DNA of 64,000 bases, taken from contig CAZNFX010000006.1 of the NCBI GenBank assembly GCA_964572845.1, positions 124,001-188,000 of the forward strand, in the 5' to 3' direction. The notes beneath the pieces are model-generated. The model saw only the letters and a program-made list of their open reading frames with translations. It was not told the DNA's origin and did not search any database. How positions within the stretch are numbered: position 1 is the first letter of the stretch; each line of letters starts with the position of its first letter. Source of the stretch: Bin55 sp964572845. Lineage in GTDB: Bacteria; Pseudomonadota; Gammaproteobacteria; Pseudomonadales; Azotimanducaceae. Shown here piece after piece: positions 43,842-51,715 of this stretch. Both the position numbers and the translations under genes were made by a program.

Positions 43842-45395
43842 ATGTACCCAGGTTTGTGGGCTACGAAAAATCCGGCAAAGGCGGCCGCAATAGACTCCGC
43901 ATCGGGAGACCAGCTTACCTATGGTGAGTTGAACGCGAGATCGAATCAGTTGGCGCAGTTCTTGTTTTCGCATGGACTGCGCCGGGGCGACCGTGTGTCA
44001 ATCTTCATGGAGAACAATCTTGCCTACTTTGTAGTCGCTTGGGCGGCTATGCGTTCCGGCTTGTTCTTGACCACGGTCAATCGCTATCTGACCGCGGACG
44101 AAGCTGCCTACATCATTGACAATTCCGAGTCCCGTGTCGTGATTGCGTCGGTGGCCTTGCAGGAAGTTGCGCAAGAATTGCCAAGCTTGTGTCCAAATTG
44201 TGATCGATGGCTGTCGGTTGACGGTTCCATGGCCGGCTTCGACGATTTCGACGCTACGTTAAGTGGCTACACGACCGAGCCTTTGGAGAACGAACCAGCC
44301 GGAGGTTTCCTGCTTTACAGTTCAGGTACAACGGGCAAGCCCAAAGGAATCTTGCGGCCGCTACCGGAAGGTGGCATCGCGGATGCGGACACTCAAGTTA
44401 GCCAGCTTCTGCGGGCTCTGTGGCAAATTGGCGAAGACACCGTATACCTCTCGCCTGCGCCGCTGTACCACTCGGCGCCGATAGGATTTTGCACGGGTGT
44501 ACAGGCCGTGGGAGGCACGGTTGTCATGATGCGACGGTTCGACGAGCATCAAGCTCTGGAAGCGATTGAGAATTATCGAGTGACCCATAGCCAATGGGTT
44601 CCTACCATGTTCACTCGAATGTTGAAAATGCCGTCTGAAGACCGGGATCGTTACGACTTGAGCTCGCACAAGGCGGCCATTCACGCAGCAGCTCCCTGCC
44701 CTCAAGAAATCAAGAGACGAATGCTCGAATGGTGGGGAGAGATTCTGTACGAGTACTACGGAGGAACCGAGTTATCGGGATTTACCCATGCCGGACCTGC
44801 AGAGTGGTTGTCGCATCCCGGTACAGTGGGCAAATCTATTTTTGGAGTGATTCACATTTGCGACGAGCAAGGAAACGAGCTGCCGACGGGAGAACCTGGC
44901 CTCGTGTATTTTGAACTACCTGAAATGCCGTTTGAATATCTCAAGGACCCCGACAAGACCAAAGACGTGCAGCATCGCGACCACTCCAATTGGAGCACGC
45001 TGGGCGATATCGGTTATCTCGATGAAGAGGGCTATCTGTATCTGACCGATCGCGCGACGTTCATGATCATTTCTGGCGGAGTGAACATCTATCCCCAAGA
45101 GATTGAAGACGTCATCGTTCTGCACGACACAGTCGCCGACGTGGCTGTCATTGGCGTACCAAATCCCGAGATGGGCGAAGAAGTAAAAGCTGTAGTACAG
45201 CTCTTGGACGGAATTGACCCTACCGACGATCTTGCAAAGGAAATTCTTCAGTGGACGCGAGATCGACTCTCACACTACAAGTGCCCACGGAGTTTAGATT
45301 TCAGAGACGAGCTCCCACGTCTTCCAACGGGGAAGCTCTACAAGCGGCTTCTGAAGGACGAGTATTGGGGAAGAGGGGATTCCAAAATAGTGTAG
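43842..45395 (+). CDS. AMP-dependent acyl-CoA synthetase/ligase
   Basis: A 517-aa ANL-superfamily enzyme that adenylates a carboxylic acid and transfers it to CoA. It has the P-loop-like YSSGTTGKPKGI, the EYYGGTEL segment, the GDIGYLDEEGYLYLTDR hinge region and PRLPTGKLYKR with the catalytic Lys near the C-terminus. VNIYPQEIED is the usual ligase motif. Closest in pattern to fatty/aromatic acid-CoA ligases; chain length preference cannot be told. Start ATG 43842. The upstream gene is divergent. Confidence 0.9.
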   Translation: MYPGLWATKNPAKAAAIDSASGDQLTYGELNARSNQLAQFLFSHGLRRGDRVSIFMENNLAYFVVAWAAMRSGLFLTTVNRYLTADEAAYIIDNSESRVVIASVALQEVAQELPSLCPNCDRWLSVDGSMAGFDDFDATLSGYTTEPLENEPAGGFLLYSSGTTGKPKGILRPLPEGGIADADTQVSQLLRALWQIGEDTVYLSPAPLYHSAPIGFCTGVQAVGGTVVMMRRFDEHQALEAIENYRVTHSQWVPTMFTRMLKMPSEDRDRYDLSSHKAAIHAAAPCPQEIKRRMLEWWGEILYEYYGGTELSGFTHAGPAEWLSHPGTVGKSIFGVIHICDEQGNELPTGEPGLVYFELPEMPFEYLKDPDKTKDVQHRDHSNWSTLGDIGYLDEEGYLYLTDRATFMIISGGVNIYPQEIEDVIVLHDTVADVAVIGVPNPEMGEEVKAVVQLLDGIDPTDDLAKEILQWTRDRLSHYKCPRSLDFRDELPRLPTGKLYKRLLKDEYWGRGDSKIV

Positions 45396-45634
45396 TTCGC
45401 TCATGGCCTATTTCGGTTCAAGACCTGTGGACTGGAAGCCGGTGGATGTTGCACCCCAGTTGCTGGTGCCAGCGTGCTATACAGCGCAGGGGGAAATTTG
45501 GTTGATGCAGCTCGAATTAGGCTAGCAGTATTGATCGCTGATAGATTCAAACCCTGTAGCAACTAACGCAGTTTTGAAACTCGCAGCTCTAATGAAGCCA
45601 AAGAGAAACTCTGCCAAGTCTGAACGTGGCTTGA

Positions 45635-46996
45635 CTAGAACCGATACTCGGGTGGTTTGAAGGGTCCGTCAACGCTTACCGAAATGTAGTCTGCCTGGTC
45701 CTTGGTCAACCGAGTGAGTGTACCGCCGAAACCCTCCACCATGAGCTGGGCAACTTCCTCGTCTTGCTTGCGGGGCATGACTTCGATTCCTACCGGGGCT
45801 CGTTGATTTTGGGGCTGATCGGCCCAGCGTTGCTCGTACAGGTACATTTGGGCTAGCACCTGATTTGCAAACGAACCGTCCATCACTCGAGACGGGTGTC
45901 CCATTGCATTGCCGAGATTTACCAGTCTACCCTCAGACAGCAACACAAGATAGTCGCTTGGTTCCTTGCTGCGAAAGATTTGGTGAACTTGGCTCTTTAC
46001 CTCGACCCAGCGCCAATTGTCGCGCATGAATGCCGTATCAATCTCGTTGTCGAAATGACCAATGTTGCACACAATGCAACCACGTTTGAGTCGTTGCAGC
46101 ATTGCGCTGTCGCAAACATTCGTATTTCCTGTACAGGTCACAAGCAAGTCGGTCTGCGCAATCACGTGCTCGTCGATGTCTTCCACATGACCAGTGTTCA
46201 TTCCGTTCTTGTAGGGTGAGACAACCTCGTATCCGTCCATGCAAGCCTGCATTGCACAGATTGGGTCCACTTCTGCTATTCGCACGATCATGGATTCGGA
46301 TCTCAAGCTCGCAGCCGATCCTTTGCCCACGTCTCCGTAGCCTATGACCAGTGCCTTCTTGCCCGCAAGCAGTACGTCTGTTGCCCGTTTGACCGCATCG
46401 TTGAGACTATGCCGGCAACCGTAGCGATTGTCATTCTTGCTCTTGGTAATCGATGCATTGACATCGATAGCCGGAACCTTCAGGGTTCCCTGCTTTAGCA
46501 TGTCGCGCAAGCGTTGAACTCCAGTAGTGGTCTCTTCGCTTATGCCGTGAATTCGGTCTAACATTTCGGGATAGCGGTCATGGATGATTTGGGTTAGATC
46601 TCCACCGTCGTCTAGAAGCACATTGGCTTCCCACGGCCTCCCTTCAAGCAATATGGTTTGTTCGATGCACCATTCGTACTCGTCTTCGGTTTCGCCCTTC
46701 CACGCATAGACTGGTACGCCGTCAGCGGCCATAGCGGCCGCGGCATGGTCTTGAGTCGAGAAAATGTTGCACGACGACCATCGAACCTCCGCTCCCAGCG
46801 CTTTCAACGTACGGATCAGCACTGCTGTTTGGATGGTCATATGGATGCATCCGATGATCTTTGCGCCCTTGAGCGGCTGCTGCCCTGCATACTTTCTGCG
46901 CAACGCCATCAAGGCGGGCATTTCAGCTTCAGCGAGGTCGATTTCCTTGTTGCCGAAGTCGGCCAAGGAAATGTCTGCAACTCGGTAGTCAGGCAT
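45635..46996 (-). CDS. ahcY: S-adenosylhomocysteinase
   Basis: This enzyme hydrolyses S-adenosylhomocysteine to adenosine and homocysteine in the methylation cycle. The 453 aa show CNIFSTQDHAAAA, the active-site NASITKSKNDNRYGCRHSL, the NAD-binding GYGDVGKGSAASL and the C-terminal KPPEYRF ending (Lys-x-x-x-Tyr-Arg-Tyr-like). I searched the leader for the SAH riboswitch core and did not recognise it. Transcribed divergently from a cytochrome gene. Confidence 0.97.
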   Translation of the reverse strand: MPDYRVADISLADFGNKEIDLAEAEMPALMALRRKYAGQQPLKGAKIIGCIHMTIQTAVLIRTLKALGAEVRWSSCNIFSTQDHAAAAMAADGVPVYAWKGETEDEYEWCIEQTILLEGRPWEANVLLDDGGDLTQIIHDRYPEMLDRIHGISEETTTGVQRLRDMLKQGTLKVPAIDVNASITKSKNDNRYGCRHSLNDAVKRATDVLLAGKKALVIGYGDVGKGSAASLRSESMIVRIAEVDPICAMQACMDGYEVVSPYKNGMNTGHVEDIDEHVIAQTDLLVTCTGNTNVCDSAMLQRLKRGCIVCNIGHFDNEIDTAFMRDNWRWVEVKSQVHQIFRSKEPSDYLVLLSEGRLVNLGNAMGHPSRVMDGSFANQVLAQMYLYEQRWADQPQNQRAPVGIEVMPRKQDEEVAQLMVEGFGGTLTRLTKDQADYISVSVDGPFKPPEYRF

Positions 46997-47016
46997 TGAG
47001 CGTCCTTGTGCGTAGT

Positions 47017-47041
47017 TGAGTCATGGCATGGGACTGACTCA
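47017..47041. promoter_or_regulatory. Inverted repeat in the ahcY-cytochrome divergent region
   Basis: TGAGTCA (47017-47023) and TGACTCA (47035-47041) are exact inverted copies separated by 11 bp, 20 bp upstream of the ahcY ATG. The placement fits an operator or an mRNA leader hairpin of ahcY. Confidence 0.35.
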
Positions 47042-47219
47042 TGACGAGTTCAGCCGCAAAAATTCGATGCGCGACGGCATTCACGCCCGTATATGCTAGC
47101 AAGACGAGTGGAATTGGAGGGATTGCCCGCCAATCATCTGCCGTACGTTAAGAGATCAAAGTGGCTCGCCATTAAAATTCAATCAACCACCTGAGAATGG
47201 AACAACATTAAGAAACAAC

Positions 47220-47639
47220 ATGCGTGCGCTTCGCAGAATCCTCGCCCGATCCTGGTTATTTGCAGTGGTTTTTTGGGTCTTCGCGATGGGCACCTTCATG
47301 AACGTTGCTGGCTGTTCAAAGTCGGACTCCACAGCTGACCACAAACACCCTGGGTACGCCGTCTATCGCAAGTACTGCAGAAGCTGCCACCAAGGAGGTT
47401 TGGCGAATTCGCCAATATTTGGGAACGCAGAGCAGTGGGAACCACGTATAGCTAAGGGCCGGGATGTCTTGTTGCAAAACACCATCAATGGAATGCCTCC
47501 CGGCATGCCCAAGAAAGGACTGTGTAGCGGATGTACGGACGAGGAACTCGAGGACGCGATCGACTATATGATCCAAGCAGTGGAGGGCGAGCAGTCGAGT
47601 GAATTGAACTCCGAGGAGACAGCCGAGTCACAAGGGTGA
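47220..47639 (+). CDS. Cytochrome c5-like lipoprotein
   Basis: A 139-aa monohaem cytochrome. The N-terminus has a basic region and hydrophobic core ending NVAGC, a probable lipobox with Cys32. The haem-binding C-R-S-C-H is at residues 53-57 and the axial Met lies in NGMPPGMPKKG. The Cys pair GLCSGC followed by TDEELEDAIDYM is typical of c5-type cytochromes. It probably acts as an electron carrier tethered to a periplasm-facing membrane. Start ATG 47220; the last 25 residues are an acidic Ser/Glu tail. Confidence 0.88.
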   Translation: MRALRRILARSWLFAVVFWVFAMGTFMNVAGCSKSDSTADHKHPGYAVYRKYCRSCHQGGLANSPIFGNAEQWEPRIAKGRDVLLQNTINGMPPGMPKKGLCSGCTDEELEDAIDYMIQAVEGEQSSELNSEETAESQG

Positions 47640-47715
47640 CGGGTGGCGCAAGTTCTCAAACTTGTGCTATCGTTGTGTTGTCAATTTGTCGGTATGGTTT
47701 TTGAAGATCGAACCC

Positions 47716-48138
47716 ATGGACTATCAACCCGGAGACATAGTCTCAAGGCGAAAGGGCATTGTGATGCACCGAGGTCTCATTCTTGAGGATGGCCGTGTCT
47801 ATCACAATACGCCGTTCAAAGGTGAGCACGTCTCAACCCTGCACGAATTTCGAAAGAACCGGCGCATGTCGGTGCACCCCACGAATGAGTTCAAGCGTGA
47901 TGAAACGCTTCAACGCTATCGGGACAGGCTGGATCGCCCGTACAATTTGTTTACTAACAACTGCGAACACACGATCTCAAGAGCTGCAACCGGGCGTGGC
48001 CGTAGCCCTCAGCTTGCCTCCTATTTGATCAGTGGCGGCGTCGCCGCGGCTACGCTAGTACTGACTCGTTCATGGGGATTGGCGGCGGCAGGATTTGTTC
48101 TTACTCGCCGATTGACGACCAAGGCGGAGCCTATCTAG
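47716..48138 (+). CDS. LRAT-domain (NlpC/P60-superfamily) protein with C-terminal membrane helix
   Basis: A 140-aa protein with the lecithin:retinol acyltransferase-like fold: YQPGDIVSRRKGIVMHRGLIL supplies the catalytic His and NLFTNNCEHTISRA the Cys nucleophile. The C-terminal 35 residues (LISGGVAAATLVLTRSWGLAAA) look membrane-seeking, as in eukaryotic HRASLS phospholipase/acyltransferases. The ATG at 47716 begins the domain; 18 upstream codons are open but not family-like. It could act on phospholipids or thioesters; no substrate is implied by neighbours. Confidence 0.8.
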   Translation: MDYQPGDIVSRRKGIVMHRGLILEDGRVYHNTPFKGEHVSTLHEFRKNRRMSVHPTNEFKRDETLQRYRDRLDRPYNLFTNNCEHTISRAATGRGRSPQLASYLISGGVAAATLVLTRSWGLAAAGFVLTRRLTTKAEPI

Positions 48139-48185
48139 TCAATTGCTCTGGCGTTCGTCAGCCAGCAGAACGCTTTCAGTTGTCG

Positions 48186-48857
48186 TCAAGATTGAACTGA
48201 TTCCCAAAATTCCTGTGGTAGGGTGCTTTTGAAGTTGCACTGTTCGGTTAGACAAATGCGCGAACTGTGCAGAAGCATGCGCGGCCAAGCCTGCTCTTTC
48301 GATTGAGGTGACCCATAAAGCGAATCTCCGACAATTGCATGTCCAATCCATGCCAAGTGGACGCGCACTTGATGGGTTCGTCCAGACAATGGTTGTACGA
48401 CGATCATGCTCCGACGAGCTCCGGCAACCAAAAGCCTAATTCGTGTAATGCTAGGGTGACCCATTGACGAATCGATAAACCACCCTTCGCGTCGTGGTCG
48501 AATCTCCTCGCGCAATCCTGCGACACGGAATCTTCCCTTTCTACCGGGATTCAAGGGCAGATCGATTGTCAGCGATCTCCCTTTAGCGATGTGACCAGCA
48601 ATCACGGCAATGTAGAACTTGCGAACCTCTCTCTTAGCAAATTGGCGGGAAGCGAAGGCTTGAAACTTCTTGGTTCGAGCTACAACCAGAATTCCGCTCG
48701 TCCCTTTGTCCAGTCGATGAACAAGCTTGGCTTCCGGAAATTGCTCTCGAACTGCATCGAACACGTTGGGCAACCCCGCACGGTCACGCAGCACGCTCAC
48801 GCCGCTTGGTTTCTCAATCACAACGTAGTCGCTGGTCTCGCACAGAATCTCAAACAT
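48186..48857 (-). CDS. RluA-family RNA pseudouridine synthase
   Basis: A 223-aa enzyme with the RluA catalytic motif HRLDKGTSGILVVA (Asp nucleophile), preceded by VVIEKPSGVSV and followed by KFYIAVIAGHI and PLSGRTHQVRVHLAWIGHAIVGDSLYG. There is no N-terminal S4 domain, so it resembles the short RluA/TruC/YqcB-like branch acting on rRNA or tRNA. It overlaps the upstream M28 peptidase gene by 8 bp, so the two are co-transcribed. Confidence 0.9.
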   Translation of the reverse strand: MFEILCETSDYVVIEKPSGVSVLRDRAGLPNVFDAVREQFPEAKLVHRLDKGTSGILVVARTKKFQAFASRQFAKREVRKFYIAVIAGHIAKGRSLTIDLPLNPGRKGRFRVAGLREEIRPRREGWFIDSSMGHPSITRIRLLVAGARRSMIVVQPLSGRTHQVRVHLAWIGHAIVGDSLYGSPQSKEQAWPRMLLHSSRICLTEQCNFKSTLPQEFWESVQS

Positions 48858-49992
48858 CCGATGCCCACAATTTCACTGATTCGACCAATGCGTCTTTGAT
48901 TTGCAACATTCGATCAAAGTCCACATTGGATGCAAAGGTGTCGTCTGGATGGTGGAACAGTCGATTGGATCCGAGAATGGACACATAGTTGCCACCACCA
49001 TCGAAGATGTTGCGCGCTTCGCCTCCAGGTCGGTTTCCAGGTTGGACAACGTCTGCAACTCCAATGGTGCGTTTTCCGAGCTGCGCATCCAATCGTGAAA
49101 TGTACGCCGAGTCTGATGCCTGCAGTCTGATGCGGGAGCCCGCGGCCGCGAAATTAGCGCCGAAATGGACCCAGAGACTTGCATCGCACATTAGGTGTTC
49201 GTCTTCGTTGAGAAACCGCGTCAATCCAACGTGTCCAAGTTCATGGCCGGTATTTGCGGTAAGGACTACATTGCGGTTGGGTTGGTGCGAGGCGAACAGA
49301 CGCGCGCATTCAAGCCATGCGACGATTCCTCCAATTCGTTCCGCGGTGCATGTGTACCATGCGCTCTTAGGTGTCATCACTACAAGAGGATCGAGGCTGG
49401 CGTTGTTTCCGATGAATTTGGTCTGAACGTTGGTTGCGTGGGTATCCTCGTGGCGAAATCTGACTGTCAGTTTTGCCGTCTGTCCCCTACTAGCAGCGTC
49501 TGTGAGCAATTTGCCGTATTCTGCCGCCACCTGAAGAACGGGTGGTCCAAACGGCGTCTCGTAGTGGTCTGAATTAAGCAGGGCTATCCCTGGACGCGCT
49601 AGTGCAGAAATGTAGACGATACCTTGAATTCCTGGACTTCGGCGAAGCGATGCCAATCGACTCTGTGGCTGCGATGCTTCAAGAACTACTATGGCCTCTT
49701 TTTCATTCGACTGGCTGAGATGTCCTGAGACTCCTCCCGCAGAGGTTGCTCCTCCGTCGAGAACGGGAATGCCCTGGACGACATTGTCTCCTACGATAAG
49801 ATTGGCTTCCACCGGCTCAATTCTTTGGAATGGGAATTCCTGCACAGTGGGAGTCGCACCCAAGTTTGAGAGCTCTTGCGCCAGCCATTTGGTTGTTTCA
49901 CTGTCCTCAGGTGTACCGGTACGATGCTGGTTCGAACCTTCCCAGCATTCAATCCAACGTCGGATGAGTCGTTCTTCGTCAGGCGGTATCAC
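48850..49992 (-). CDS. M28-like zinc aminopeptidase with PA domain
   Basis: A 380-aa protein. Residues about 80-180 look like a protease-associated insert. VVMTPKSAWYTCTAERIGG, TANTGHELGHVGLTRFL and LFHHPDDTF mark an M28-type peptidase fold with candidate zinc ligands His, Glu and Asp. Some canonical ligands (the usual HxD) are not obvious, so activity is uncertain. There is no signal peptide, unlike most M28 enzymes. Shares a promoter region with the divergent MATE gene and overlaps the pseudouridine synthase gene. Confidence 0.72.
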   Translation of the reverse strand: MIPPDEERLIRRWIECWEGSNQHRTGTPEDSETTKWLAQELSNLGATPTVQEFPFQRIEPVEANLIVGDNVVQGIPVLDGGATSAGGVSGHLSQSNEKEAIVVLEASQPQSRLASLRRSPGIQGIVYISALARPGIALLNSDHYETPFGPPVLQVAAEYGKLLTDAASRGQTAKLTVRFRHEDTHATNVQTKFIGNNASLDPLVVMTPKSAWYTCTAERIGGIVAWLECARLFASHQPNRNVVLTANTGHELGHVGLTRFLNEDEHLMCDASLWVHFGANFAAAGSRIRLQASDSAYISRLDAQLGKRTIGVADVVQPGNRPGGEARNIFDGGGNYVSILGSNRLFHHPDDTFASNVDFDRMLQIKDALVESVKLWASDV

Positions 49993-50080
49993 TTGGCTAT
50001 GAAAGAACTTGTGGCGGTAATCACCAACAATCTTAACGCCTACGCCTGCGGGCTCGAACCCCAGCGCAAGTCCAATACAA

Positions 50081-51514
50081 GTGAAACGACGACACCTTAG
50101 CTACTTGCGTGAGGCGAGATTTCTGACGGTTCTCGCTGCGCCGCTCATGGTTGCGCAAGTATCGCAAATGGGCATGTCAGTGGTGGATGTCGTAATGGCT
50201 GGTCAATACGGTGCAGAGGACTTGGCTGGCGTCGGATTGGGTACCGGACTCTATTGGCCTGTCATGCTCTTGCTAACCGGAACATTGCTAGCCGTCACAC
50301 CCACCATTGCTCAGCTCTATGGCGCGGGACGACTTGCCGAGACCGGTGCAGTGGCGCGACAGGCAATTTGGTTGGGAGCATTTTTGGGTGTGGTGGTTTT
50401 CTTCGTGCTGAGAAATGCCGAACCCGTGTATCGCCTGCTGGAAGTGGACCCGCGCGCTATACCTATCTCGGTGGAGTTTCTGCGTGCGCAAAGCTACGGA
50501 ATATTCGGTTTGCTGGGCTATCTAGTCCTGCGAAACCTGTCTGAAGGGTTGGGGCTAACCGTCCCAACGATGGTGATTGTTCTTTCTGCTTTGGTCCTTA
50601 AAGTTCCTTTGACCTACGTTCTTGTTTTCGGGATGGGAGACTTCCAGGGACTGGGAGGAATTGGCTGCGGCTGGGCCACTGCTATCACGATGTGGATTCA
50701 GTTTCTCGGAGCACTTGTTGCTGTTCGTGTGACTAGGATTGCCAATTCTGGTTTTTTCCGAGGAATCGAATGGCCAAACTGGACGCTGATTGGCCGCTTG
50801 GTCCGACTTGGTTTGCCCATGGGGGGAACTATCTTCATCGAGGTGTCGTTCTTTTCCGCTGTTACATTGCTCATCGGACGCCTCGGAGTAGATGCTGTTG
50901 CTGCACATCAAATTGCGATGAACGTAGCCAGCATCGGATTCATGATTCCTCTCGCCCTCAGTTTGGCAACAACCATTCGTGTCGGTGCAGTAGTAGGAGC
51001 GGAGAACTATAGAGTTGCACGACGGACGATGTTGGTGGCGATGATGATTTCGCTGCTGGTTGGATTGGGAATTGCGATTGTCCTATTGGTGGGGCGGGTA
51101 CCCATCGTTTCCCTGTATTCGGACGATTCGAGCGTTCTAAGCACAGCTGCGGCGCTTCTGCTTATGTGCGCTTTCTTTCAACTGTTCGATGCAAGCCAAG
51201 TCACTGCAATCGGAACTCTTCGAGGATTCAAAGATGCCGCCGTGCCCATGGTGCTGGTCTTGTTGGCTTACTGGATTATTGGAATGCCAATTGGTGCCAC
51301 GCTAGCTTTTGGAATCGGAACGTTTGAGGGAATGGGAGTAGTTGGCTTTTGGTGGGGACTGATCGCTGGCCTCGCACTCGCGGCGTTGATGCTACTTGCT
51401 CGTGTAGCGTGGGTAGCCAAGAATATCCACGAGGTAGCTGAACGCAATGCTCAAACGCGCGAGAAACATCCAACGCAAGAAACAGAAGAAAGCAATCAAT
51501 TGATTGGGTCTTGA
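50081..51514 (+). CDS. MATE-family multidrug/Na+ efflux transporter (NorM-like)
   Basis: A 477-aa inner-membrane protein with about 12 helices in two similar halves. It begins LTVLAAPLMVAQVSQMGMSVVDVVMAGQYG, the usual MATE opening, and repeats it as LGLPMGGTIFIEVSFFSAVTLLIGRLG. AHQIAMNVASIGFMIPLALS is a further family segment. It exports cationic drugs by Na+ or H+ antiport. Start is GTG 50081. Substrate range cannot be read from sequence. Confidence 0.93.
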   Translation: MKRRHLSYLREARFLTVLAAPLMVAQVSQMGMSVVDVVMAGQYGAEDLAGVGLGTGLYWPVMLLLTGTLLAVTPTIAQLYGAGRLAETGAVARQAIWLGAFLGVVVFFVLRNAEPVYRLLEVDPRAIPISVEFLRAQSYGIFGLLGYLVLRNLSEGLGLTVPTMVIVLSALVLKVPLTYVLVFGMGDFQGLGGIGCGWATAITMWIQFLGALVAVRVTRIANSGFFRGIEWPNWTLIGRLVRLGLPMGGTIFIEVSFFSAVTLLIGRLGVDAVAAHQIAMNVASIGFMIPLALSLATTIRVGAVVGAENYRVARRTMLVAMMISLLVGLGIAIVLLVGRVPIVSLYSDDSSVLSTAAALLLMCAFFQLFDASQVTAIGTLRGFKDAAVPMVLVLLAYWIIGMPIGATLAFGIGTFEGMGVVGFWWGLIAGLALAALMLLARVAWVAKNIHEVAERNAQTREKHPTQETEESNQLIGS

Positions 51515-51575
51515 TCGAACCTTGCGATTGACTTGTGTACCAATAAGCGTTCTGTAGCCGATGCTCTAAACTCTT

Positions 51576-51596
51576 AAACTATTTCTAAAATAGTTT
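51576..51596. repeat. AT-rich perfect inverted repeat
   Basis: AAACTATTT (51576-51584) and AAATAGTTT (51588-51596) flank a 3-nt spacer, between the convergent MATE and katG genes. It could be a weak terminator stem or a protein-binding palindrome. Confidence 0.45.
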
Positions 51597-51672
51597 GTTT
51601 AATCAAATAGTTAGCTGGTTTTTTTGCGCTACCGATTCTGTAGGAGCGGCGCGCGCCCACTGCGAATGAGTA

Positions 51673-51702
51673 GGGGCGTCCCACTTGGATTTGGAACGCC
51701 CC
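51673..51702 (-). terminator. Probable katG terminator hairpin
   Basis: GGGGCGTCCC (51673-51682) pairs with GGAACGCCCC (51693-51702) with one mismatch, 13 bp beyond the katG stop. The stem is GC-rich but no T-run follows on the minus strand, so it may be rho-assisted. Confidence 0.5.
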
Positions 51703-51715
51703 AAGGGATATTGGC

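Noticed and set aside
45396..45634. Gap between acyl-CoA synthetase and ahcY as a hidden gene
   Set aside because: No frame of useful length with recognisable composition; convergent 3' ends explain the space.
46997..47219. SAH riboswitch upstream of ahcY
   Set aside because: The expected conserved core of the element is not visible in the leader; only a simple inverted repeat is present.
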